Assembly: GCA_036555105.1 (NCBI GenBank)
Contig: DATBMA010000021.1
Span: 1 to 5,888 of the forward strand
Source: DATBMA01 sp036555105
GTDB taxonomy: Bacteria > Actinomycetota > Acidimicrobiia > Spongiisociales > ZC4RG35
Reading direction: 5' to 3'
Length of the DNA: 5,888 bases
Part shown: piece after piece, positions 1 to 4,993 of the stretch
Numbering within the stretch: the stretch's first letter is position 1
Layout of the letters: each line of letters starts with the position of its first letter
Made by a program: the position numbers and the translations under genes
Notes under the pieces: generated by a model
What the model was told of the DNA's origin: nothing
Database searches by the model: none
Seen by the model: only the letters and a program-made list of their open reading frames with translations

Positions 1-488
1 TTGGAGGAGTCGACGAACGGATCGTTCTCGGCGAAGTGGCCCAGGAAGGCCACATCATCCGGTGCAACCATGCCCCCGTAGATGTTCACCATGGCGGTCA
101 CCTCGGGCCTGGCCTCGGCCACCTGGGTCCCGTACCAGACGCCGAAGCTGAATCCGATCACAGCCGCCTTGTCCCCAGTGACGTCCTGGCGGGCAAGCAG
201 GGAGTCGAGAGCGGCGACGACGACCTCGGCGTATCGGCCAGACATCGCCTCCTCGTCCTCACCGTGGGCCTCCGCCTCCTCGATAGTGGTCAGCACCGTC
301 CCGTTGAACAGGTCCGGGGCCAGCACGGTGAACCCGGCGGCGGCAAAACGATCGGCCATGTCCTTGATCTGCTGGGTAAGGCCCCACCAGGCGTGGAGCA
401 GCAGCACCGGGGGACCGGCCGGGTCGGCCGGTGCCACATATGCGTCGAACTCTCCGCCCTCCGCCTGAATCCGAGTCATTTCACCCAT
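1..488 (-). CDS. Dienelactone hydrolase family protein (C-terminus beyond left edge)
   Basis: This is an alpha/beta-hydrolase of the dienelactone hydrolase (DLH) family, probably cytoplasmic since no signal peptide is visible. 162 residues are visible; the family is usually about 230-250, so roughly the last third is off the window. Seen in order: an N-terminal strand, then LLLHAWWG (29-36) at the oxyanion-hole position, DMADRFAAAGFTVLAPDLF (43-61) typical of the family, the nucleophile elbow GFSFG (112-116), and GHFAENDPFV (150-159) with Asp156 as the likely catalytic acid. The catalytic His would lie in the missing part. Classical DLHs carry Cys in the elbow (G-x-C-x-G); here codon 114 is AGC, Ser. 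The ATG at 486-488 is chosen because AGGGGGG (494-500) stands 5 nt upstream; an in-frame ATG at 477-479 is possible. The substrate cannot be read from the sequence; DLH-family proteins hydrolyse esters or lactones. The family call is firm, the specific function is not. Confidence 0.9.
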   Translation of the reverse strand, partial: MGEMTRIQAEGGEFDAYVAPADPAGPPVLLLHAWWGLTQQIKDMADRFAAAGFTVLAPDLFNGTVLTTIEEAEAHGEDEEAMSGRYAEVVVAALDSLLARQDVTGDKAAVIGFSFGVWYGTQVAEARPEVTAMVNIYGGMVAPDDVAFLGHFAENDPFVDSS

Positions 489-607
489 GGAGGCCCCCCT
501 TTGCCGTCGGCGGGATGAGGGTAAATCATCTCCGGTCCCACGTCTCACGTCGCTGTCGACACTCGAGACCAATACTTACCGAACCGAACCCACCTCAACG
601 CGCCGGC
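489..607 (-). other. Intergenic leader of the hydrolase gene
   Basis: This 119-bp gap lies between the lipoprotein stop and the hydrolase start. On the minus strand it contains the hydrolase ribosome-binding site AGGGGGG (494-500) and a weak TANNNT-type -10 candidate TACCCT (518-523) with no convincing -35 17 bp upstream. Two short direct repeats are present: CACGTC at 539-544 and 546-551 (7-bp period), and CCGAACCGAACC near 579-590. No stem followed by a T-tract was seen after the lipoprotein stop, so read-through from the upstream pair into the hydrolase gene is possible. Confidence 0.3.
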
Positions 608-1411
608 CTAGGGCCCTTCGGGTGGCGGCGGTTCGGAGTCATAGAGAGAGAAGGCCGTCTCTTCGATCGGACCCATGCTCTCGTGGTCGCCATAGTGGGA
701 AAGGACCTCCTGCTGGAAGTCGATGAGAAAGTCAAGATCCGCCGGCCGATCGAGGGCGGACGCAACATTGGTCATCTCGGTCCCGAGCTCCGCACCGCAT
801 GCACCTACAAAGACAATGCCGCCATCTCCTTCGACCTTCACGCCTCTGCGAAGAAACCATATCCCTTGATGGTCGGGTTGATTGACTGGCCCGCTGCCAC
901 CTAAGAGCAAGAGCACAGGAGAGGAACCATCAGCCACCGCCTGCAGCTCCTCGAGTGGGGTGGTCTGCAGGTCGGGCAACAGCACTACGCGAGTATCCGC
1001 ACCAGGATTCAGCGACGGTAGGGGATTGTCGGCCCCTTCAATCGCGCGGTCGAAAGAGCCTTCCACCACTTCGGAGACCAGCAGATCGATGATCCAGAAT
1101 TGGCGGCCCTCTTCGAGTGACAGGGCTTCATCAGGCGGTTCACCGACATATGGGCCTTCTATCTGTTCGATCGTTCCCAAGGCGGCCCCAAGATTGATCC
1201 GAAGACTTACCGGCAGCTGACATGCAAACGGGTTGCCGTCTATGGATGTCGTGCCGGTCACGTCTCCTGTGACCTCGACGAACGTGGATGTGGTGGGTCC
1301 GCCGGTGGTCCCCGACCCGGTGGTCTCCGAGCCGGCGGGTGTGGCGTATTCGCCACAGGCAGCCAAGACCACCACTGCAACCACCACGGTCAATCGCGGC
1401 GCGGTACTCAT
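608..1411 (-). CDS. Putative lipoprotein of unknown function, coupled to metzincin gene
   Basis: I do not recognise this 267-residue protein. It begins with a short positive N-region (Arg6), a hydrophobic stretch of Val/Ala/Leu (8-18) and a lipobox LAAC with Cys19, so it should be exported and lipid-anchored on the outer face of the cytoplasmic membrane. A Thr/Gly/Ser-rich linker (24-48) follows, then a folded domain from about 58 to 240 containing only two further cysteines, Cys64 and Cys205, which could form a disulfide. The C-terminus is acidic and proline-rich (PPPPEGP). Segments RVVLLPDL (141-148) and SSPVLLLLGG (163-172) look like core beta strands. The ATG start at 1409-1411 overlaps the upstream protease stop as ATGA, with GGAGG 4 nt before it inside the protease gene. 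A longer reading from 1546 would add 45 arginine-rich residues ahead of the signal and is rejected. The tight coupling suggests a joint role with the protease, for example as anchor, inhibitor or chaperone; that is inference. Confidence 0.85.
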   Translation of the reverse strand: MSTAPRLTVVVAVVVLAACGEYATPAGSETTGSGTTGGPTTSTFVEVTGDVTGTTSIDGNPFACQLPVSLRINLGAALGTIEQIEGPYVGEPPDEALSLEEGRQFWIIDLLVSEVVEGSFDRAIEGADNPLPSLNPGADTRVVLLPDLQTTPLEELQAVADGSSPVLLLLGGSGPVNQPDHQGIWFLRRGVKVEGDGGIVFVGACGAELGTEMTNVASALDRPADLDFLIDFQQEVLSHYGDHESMGPIEETAFSLYDSEPPPPEGP

Positions 1412-2478
1412 CGTTCCTCCAACGCCACGTTGTCGACCAGGATGTCGACGTTGGTGTTGTTGTAGACCCACACCCCTCCCCGGATACCTTCTGACCCGCC
1501 AGTGATCGGGTCGAAGTCCCCGTCGCTGGCCGGCAGCGCCTTCCATGCTGTCGTGGCGTCGTACTTAGCCACGTCGACCGGGTTCTGGGAGGGGGAGCCT
1601 TCGGAGAAGTTGTTCAATGCGGGACAGCCCGCGTCGGGTATCGCAGCGGTGTAGTCGACCCCGACCAGCGACGTTCGGAACCGAATCGACCCGCTCGTAG
1701 GAGCCGTCGAAGCCGCCCGGTATCTGGCAACCATCCGATAGTTCACGGGCTCAGAGACTCTGATCCGGGCGTAGATCCACTCACCAGGTGGGATGCGGGC
1801 CGATCCGGTGCCGGCATACTCAGTCGAGGACGCGACCACCGCGTTCGACGACGTTGTCCACCAGCTCAGACCGTTCTCGAAACCCCAATTAGGTGTCGCC
1901 CGAGGACCGAACCGGTTGAAAGCCTGAGCTACATCGTCGCCGCGTGGTCCTGTGGGTTCGCTCGCGGGTAGCGGCATACAGCCCATCAACGGAAACATCG
2001 GCGTCGTAGGGAGGCTCGGCGTCAGGTTGTCGTCATGGCCCGAATGCCGCATCCCGTGTGCGTGGCCGGCTTCGTGGGCCGATACGTAGGCGATGTAATT
2101 CTGATCCCCCCCCATGGGGTCCAGGGTGATGACTCGGACGCCGTTCGCTGAACAGGTGGTGTTGTTCAAGCTCCCGACCACCCATTGGACGTCAGTGTTG
2201 GTGTTGGCGGCCGCCTCGACCGTCGACATGAACGAGTTCCCGTTGTGGTCCTCGAGGCTGTCCCAGTCGTCAACGTTGCTTCTGAAAGAAGCGAGATCGT
2301 CAGCCGCCGACTGGCCCAGAACCGTGAACCGCCAACGCACAGCAGCGCGGGGTGTGCAGGAAAGGTGGTTCGGTTGCCGATAAGCCTGGGTGGGGGCAGG
2401 TGTCAGGAGCGATGTCAGGCCGACGAGAGCCGCGAAGCCGATCAGGGGCCATCGAGCCTTGATGAATCGCACGGCCAC
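1408..2478 (-). CDS. Secreted metzincin-type zinc metalloprotease with C-terminal carbohydrate-binding-like domain
   Basis: This is a 356-residue exported protein. The N-terminus has basic residues (Arg4, Lys7, Arg9), a hydrophobic core (about 11-26) and a probable signal peptidase site after TQA (Ala32). The catalytic domain spans about 40-195. HEAGHAHGMRH (135-145) is a full metzincin HExxHxxGxxH site: His135, His139 and His145 as zinc ligands, Glu136 as base. TPMFP (159-163) with Met161 is a plausible Met-turn. RWRFTV (48-53) and the following Trp-containing helix resemble the start of matrixin-like domains, and no prodomain is evident. From about 196, NWGFENGLSWW opens a second domain ending DILVDNVALEE, the pattern of CBM4/9-like beta-sandwich modules. 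Such a protein would cleave extracellular protein while binding glycan or surface; the substrate is unknown. The start is GTG at 2476-2478; the best ribosome-binding site, AGGAGG (2491-2496), is 12 nt away, longer than ideal. It is the first gene of a two-gene unit with the lipoprotein, and a good promoter lies just upstream. Confidence 0.87.
   Translation of the reverse strand: MAVRFIKARWPLIGFAALVGLTSLLTPAPTQAYRQPNHLSCTPRAAVRWRFTVLGQSAADDLASFRSNVDDWDSLEDHNGNSFMSTVEAAANTNTDVQWVVGSLNNTTCSANGVRVITLDPMGGDQNYIAYVSAHEAGHAHGMRHSGHDDNLTPSLPTTPMFPLMGCMPLPASEPTGPRGDDVAQAFNRFGPRATPNWGFENGLSWWTTSSNAVVASSTEYAGTGSARIPPGEWIYARIRVSEPVNYRMVARYRAASTAPTSGSIRFRTSLVGVDYTAAIPDAGCPALNNFSEGSPSQNPVDVAKYDATTAWKALPASDGDFDPITGGSEGIRGGVWVYNNTNVDILVDNVALEER
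2106..2113. repeat. C8/G8 homopolymer tract inside the metalloprotease gene
   Basis: Eight consecutive C on the plus strand read as G8 in the protease coding strand, covering the last base of Met122, codons Gly123 and Gly124 and the first base of Asp125. It ends 10 codons before His135 of the zinc site. The neighbouring bases also make a 10-bp palindrome CCCCATGGGG (2110-2119). A one-base change in tract length would truncate or scramble the protein before the active site. Confidence 0.9.
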
Positions 2479-2484
2479 CCGAAT

Positions 2485-2496
2485 AGGAGGCCTCCT
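2485..2496. repeat. Perfect 12-bp palindrome spanning the protease ribosome-binding site
   Basis: AGGAGGCCTCCT is its own reverse complement. It sits between the predicted transcription start (near 2505) and the GTG start of the protease gene. The upstream half supplies the AGGAGG Shine-Dalgarno sequence. In RNA the element could fold as a 4-bp stem with a GGCC loop, or it could be a DNA operator half-site pair. About one perfect 12-bp palindrome is expected by chance in a window this long, so its position carries more weight than its existence. Confidence 0.6.
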
Positions 2497-2511
2497 CGCT
2501 TGTCTAACGAG

Positions 2512-2540
2512 AATGTATGCCCGTTCACACCGGCCGTCAA
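2512..2540 (-). promoter_or_regulatory. Sigma-70-type promoter for the metalloprotease-lipoprotein pair
   Basis: On the minus strand, TTGACG (2535-2540) matches the -35 consensus at 5 of 6 bases and TACATT (2512-2517) matches the -10 consensus at 4 of 6, separated by exactly 17 bp. Transcription would begin near 2505, giving a leader of about 27 nt that contains the palindromic AGGAGGCCTCCT. This is the strongest promoter match I found in the two intergenic regions. Confidence 0.65.
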
Positions 2541-2592
2541 TGGATCGTTAGGCGTCCTTGCTCGGGTACCGGGTCCTCCGCCTATCGCCTCG

Positions 2593-2598
2593 TAACAT
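2593..2598 (+). promoter_or_regulatory. Candidate -10 element for leaderless pntAb transcript
   Basis: TAACAT fits the TANNNT -10 pattern common in actinobacteria and lies 8 bp before the ATG at 2607, so transcription would start at or within a base or two of the start codon. No Shine-Dalgarno sequence is visible just upstream (CAACCGGG), which agrees with a leaderless start. There is no recognisable -35 at 16-19 bp spacing. The call rests on position and the missing ribosome-binding site. Confidence 0.4.
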
Positions 2599-2606
2599 CA
2601 ACCGGG

Positions 2607-2906
2607 ATGGACTTTGCCGCTCTCTACGTGTTCGTCCTGGCTGGCTTCGTCGGGTTCCAGATCATCACCAGGGTCCCCCCGCTCCTCCACACCCCGCTCA
2701 TGGCCGCCACCAATGCAATCTCCGGCATCTCGCTGGTGGGGTCTCTCGTCATAGCCGGGGCCGGGCACTCCCAACTGGCCGAGGTGCTCGGGTTTATCGC
2801 GGTGACGGCGGCCATGGCAAACGTGGTTGGCGGATTCCTCATCACCGATCGCATGCTCCGAATGTTCCGCACCGACAAGCGGACAGGTGAGGATCGAGAT
2901 CAGTGA
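2607..2906 (+). CDS. pntAb: NAD(P) transhydrogenase subunit alpha part 2 (membrane subunit)
   Basis: This 99-residue membrane protein is the short transmembrane alpha-2 subunit of proton-translocating NAD(P)(+) transhydrogenase, as found in three-subunit enzymes such as those of Rhodospirillum rubrum and mycobacteria. Three hydrophobic segments are visible at about 4-20, 34-51 and 58-80. The family signature VPPLLHTPLMAATNAISGI (23-41) lies between the first two and is highly characteristic. The C-terminus is charged (DRMLRMFRTDKRTGEDRDQ) and should be cytoplasmic. The length matches the usual 95-110 residues. The ATG at 2607 is chosen because the family begins directly with the first membrane helix; a reading from 2517 would add 30 residues without family character. 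With PntB it forms the proton channel that couples hydride transfer from NADH to NADP+ to proton flow into the cell. The stop overlaps the pntB start as GTGA. The gene normally upstream, pntAa, is absent here: a divergent protease gene is in that place. Confidence 0.95.
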   Translation: MDFAALYVFVLAGFVGFQIITRVPPLLHTPLMAATNAISGISLVGSLVIAGAGHSQLAEVLGFIAVTAAMANVVGGFLITDRMLRMFRTDKRTGEDRDQ

Positions 2907-4288
2907 ACGCTGAGTTCGTAACTCAGCTCACCTATCTGGCCGCCTCGATTCTCTTCATCCTGGCGCTGCGCAGCCTCACCCACCCCGATCGCGCTCGCCG
3001 CGGCATGTTCCAGGCGGCGATCGGGATGGTGCTCGCCATCGCCGGCACGTTGATCAAGGAAGAGATCGTCGACTACCGCTGGATCATCGGCGGCCTGATC
3101 TTGGGGAGCATCATCGGATACCCGCTCGGGATGTGGGTCCCGATGACGGCGATGCCCCAGCGGATTGCCTTCTCCCACATGTTCGGCGCTCTCGCAGCCA
3201 CGCTGGTGGGGATTGCTGAGTATCACACCCGCTTCCACGAGGGCACTCTGGAGAGGGGAACCATGGCCGCGCTCGGCTTCGAGGTGCTCTTCGGAGCGCT
3301 CACGATCACCGGCAGCTTCATGGCCTTCGGCAAGCTGGCCGAGTTCCTGCCGGGAAGGCCGATCACCTATCGCGGGCAGAACGTCGCCAACCTCGCTCTC
3401 TTCGGAGTGACCGCCGCCATGCTCGTCTACATGGTGGTGAATCCGCAGAACGACACGGTCTTCTACACGATGGTCGGGCTGTCGCTGCTCATCGGGCTCT
3501 CGCTGGTGCTGCCGATCGGTGGCGCCGACATGCCTGTGGTGATCTCGTTGATGAACTCATATGCGGGCCTGGCCGCCGCCGCCACCGGCTTCGCCATCGG
3601 CAACTACGTCTTGATCATCGCCGGCGCCCTCGACGGCGCCTCTGGCTTCATCCTCTCGATGGTGATGTCGAAGGCGATGAACCGCTCATTCCGGAACATT
3701 CTGTTCGGCGCCTTCGGTCAAGCCCAAGTAGCGGGGGGCACGAGCGCGACCGAAGGCGAGGTCCGCCCGATCAGCCCGGAGGACGCCGCCCTCCAGCTGG
3801 CCTATGCCCGGAGCGTTGTGATCGCTCCCGGCTATGGAATGGCCGTCTCCCAGGCTCAACAACAGGTGCGAGAGCTCGCCGAGCAGATCGAGAAGAACGG
3901 GGGCGAGGTCAGGTACGCCATCCATCCGGTGGCCGGACGGATGCCAGGGCACATGAACGTGCTGCTGGCCGAAGCCAACGTCCCCTACGACCGGCTGTAC
4001 GACATGGAGGACATCAACCCGGAGTTCCCCCAGACCGAGGTGGTGCTGGTGATCGGAGCCAATGACGTGGTCAACCCGGCCGCCCGCAACGACCCCAAGA
4101 GCCCGATCTACGGGATGCCGATTCTCGATGTCGACCAGGCCAAGACCGTCATCGTGCTTAAGCGCTCGATGGCGGCTGGGTTCGCCGGCATCGACAACGC
4201 CTTGTTCACGGCCCCGAACACCCGCATGCTGTTCGGCGACGCCAAGGCATCGCTCACCCGCCTCGTCTCGGAGATGAAACGGCTCTAG
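2903..4288 (+). CDS. pntB: NAD(P) transhydrogenase subunit beta
   Basis: This 461-residue protein matches PntB in length and motifs throughout. Residues 1-265 form a polytopic membrane domain with about nine helices; the remainder (about 285-461) is the cytoplasmic NADP(H)-binding domain III. In the membrane part, MTAMPQRIAFSHMFGALAA (81-99) places His92 where E. coli PntB has its proton-pathway His91, and ADMPVVISLMNSY (208-220) contains Asp209 and Asn218 at positions matching E. coli Asp213 and Asn222 (alignment from memory). In domain III, APGYGMAVSQAQ (308-319) is the nucleotide-binding fingerprint, followed by HPVAGRMPGHMNVLLAEA (341-358), GANDVVNPAA (385-394) and MAAGFAGIDNALF (423-435). 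Nothing is missing or degraded, so the subunit looks functional. The start is GTG at 2903, overlapping the pntAb stop, with GAGG 10 nt upstream. The stop TAG shares CTAG with the stop of the convergent META gene. A complete enzyme also needs PntAa, not encoded in this window. Confidence 0.97.
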   Translation: MNAEFVTQLTYLAASILFILALRSLTHPDRARRGMFQAAIGMVLAIAGTLIKEEIVDYRWIIGGLILGSIIGYPLGMWVPMTAMPQRIAFSHMFGALAATLVGIAEYHTRFHEGTLERGTMAALGFEVLFGALTITGSFMAFGKLAEFLPGRPITYRGQNVANLALFGVTAAMLVYMVVNPQNDTVFYTMVGLSLLIGLSLVLPIGGADMPVVISLMNSYAGLAAAATGFAIGNYVLIIAGALDGASGFILSMVMSKAMNRSFRNILFGAFGQAQVAGGTSATEGEVRPISPEDAALQLAYARSVVIAPGYGMAVSQAQQQVRELAEQIEKNGGEVRYAIHPVAGRMPGHMNVLLAEANVPYDRLYDMEDINPEFPQTEVVLVIGANDVVNPAARNDPKSPIYGMPILDVDQAKTVIVLKRSMAAGFAGIDNALFTAPNTRMLFGDAKASLTRLVSEMKRL

Positions 4289-4974
4289 GCGCGGGTGAAC
4301 TGGAGAAGGCGGGCGCCATCTCCGTCGAAGAGATCGAGGAGGCGTCCCTGTCTCACCGAGTACTTCCTGACCTCTGGCAACAACTCGAGGTAGCGCGTCT
4401 CCATGTCCATCACACCCGGCGGATCCATGCAGAACATTCGAGTGGCCGCAGCCGCCCCGATGCCGAGCGTGTCGCCATCGACCGCGTACGAAGCGACGTA
4501 ACGATTGCACCCGGCCTTGCCGGCCAGGTTCCCGTCACGAAACAGCGCGGTGAACTCCATGCCGGCCGGGATCGACTCCACGCCCTGGCGGCCGTTGTTG
4601 TACGCCACCAACGACCACTCGCCCTCCAACGACTTGTCGAGCGGAGCCAGGGTCAGCAGCACCTCATCACCCAATCGCAACTCCAGCAAACCCTCACCCT
4701 GCGTGAAGCCGTCGACTCTGGCTAGGTGCTCGAGGAACCGCTGTTCCTGCTCCATCACCCCGATGTCCGGGCAAGCCATGCGGGTGGTGATCAGCGGCCC
4801 GAACGCGATAACGCCGTCGCTCTCGTGCAATCTTCCCCGGTAGGTGTTGCAGCCACCGTGCCCGGCCACACTCCCTTCGGAGACCTCGAGGGTGACCACC
4901 GCGCTTGGCACCGGTGCAACGAGCCCACCATCACCCGACAGGCCGGTGAGTGTCCAGGCGCCGTCCGGGATCAT
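4285..4974 (-). CDS. Tandem META-domain (HslJ-like) protein
   Basis: This 229-residue protein has two META domains, the fold of E. coli heat-inducible HslJ. Copy one covers about 5-110, with GGCNTY (40-45) and TTRMACPD (63-70); copy two covers about 116-228, with AGCNRY (154-159) and ATRMFCMD (177-184). The paired cysteines Cys42/Cys68 and Cys156/Cys182 are both 26 residues apart and the copies are offset by 114 residues, so an internal duplication is clear. META proteins are mostly periplasmic, outer-membrane or lipid-anchored and linked to stress or antibiotic tolerance; the biochemical role is unknown. This one has no signal peptide: the protein begins MIPDGAWTLTGL, directly in the first META strand, and an in-frame TAG lies 9 nt before the ATG, so no upstream extension is possible. 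It should be cytoplasmic unless exported in another way. It follows the sigma factor gene by 17 bp, with only a weak GAGG (4990-4993) 15 nt before the start, so translation probably depends on the upstream gene. Confidence 0.88.
   Translation of the reverse strand: MIPDGAWTLTGLSGDGGLVAPVPSAVVTLEVSEGSVAGHGGCNTYRGRLHESDGVIAFGPLITTRMACPDIGVMEQEQRFLEHLARVDGFTQGEGLLELRLGDEVLLTLAPLDKSLEGEWSLVAYNNGRQGVESIPAGMEFTALFRDGNLAGKAGCNRYVASYAVDGDTLGIGAAAATRMFCMDPPGVMDMETRYLELLPEVRKYSVRQGRLLDLFDGDGARLLQFTRA
4302..4323. terminator. Candidate hairpin terminator at the pntB/META convergent junction
   Basis: An inverted repeat begins 14 bases after the pntB stop. GGAGA (4302-4306) pairs with TCTCC (4319-4323); after a single A/A mismatch, GGC (4308-4310) pairs with GCC (4315-4317), leaving a GGGC loop. 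It lies inside the 3' coding end of the META gene, because the two genes leave no intergenic space. There is no T-tract on either strand, so it is not a classical intrinsic terminator. Being symmetric, it could act in both directions. Coincidence with codon sequence is possible. Confidence 0.3.
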
Positions 4975-4979
4975 CCAGC

Positions 4980-4993
4980 GAGGCTATCGCCTC
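4980..4993 (-). other. Small hairpin between sigma factor stop and META start
   Basis: On the minus strand GAGGC, a GATA loop and GCCTC form a perfect 5-bp stem. The 5' arm begins with the last two bases of the sigma factor TGA stop and includes the only Shine-Dalgarno-like GAGG ahead of the META gene. If formed, it would shorten the effective distance between ribosome-binding site and ATG or hide the site. The stem is short and may be coincidental. Confidence 0.3.

Noticed and set aside
594..612. GC-rich symmetric bases after the lipoprotein stop as a terminator
   Set aside because: No stem with a usable loop and no T-tract could be drawn.
36..904. Open plus-strand frames opposite the hydrolase and lipoprotein genes
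   Set aside because: The minus strand carries clear family motifs or a lipoprotein signal with good start sites; the plus-strand readings look like low-complexity shadows.
1412..1546. Possible 45-residue N-terminal extension of the lipoprotein
   Set aside because: It is Arg/Gly-rich, lies wholly inside the protease gene in another frame, and would put the lipoprotein signal in the middle of the protein. The ATG at 1411 has GGAGG and the ATGA overlap.
2561..2576. GGTACC-centred inverted repeat upstream of pntAb
   Set aside because: The symmetry is only 6 bp and ends immediately, so there is no basis for an operator call.
2517..2606. Possible upstream start of pntAb
   Set aside because: The additional 30 residues have no family character, and the known family starts at the first membrane helix; 2607 fits this.
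3686..4510. 274-residue open frame antisense to pntB
   Set aside because: It lies opposite well-conserved PntB codons, is rich in His/Arg/Gly as expected for a GC-rich shadow frame, and shows no recognisable domain.
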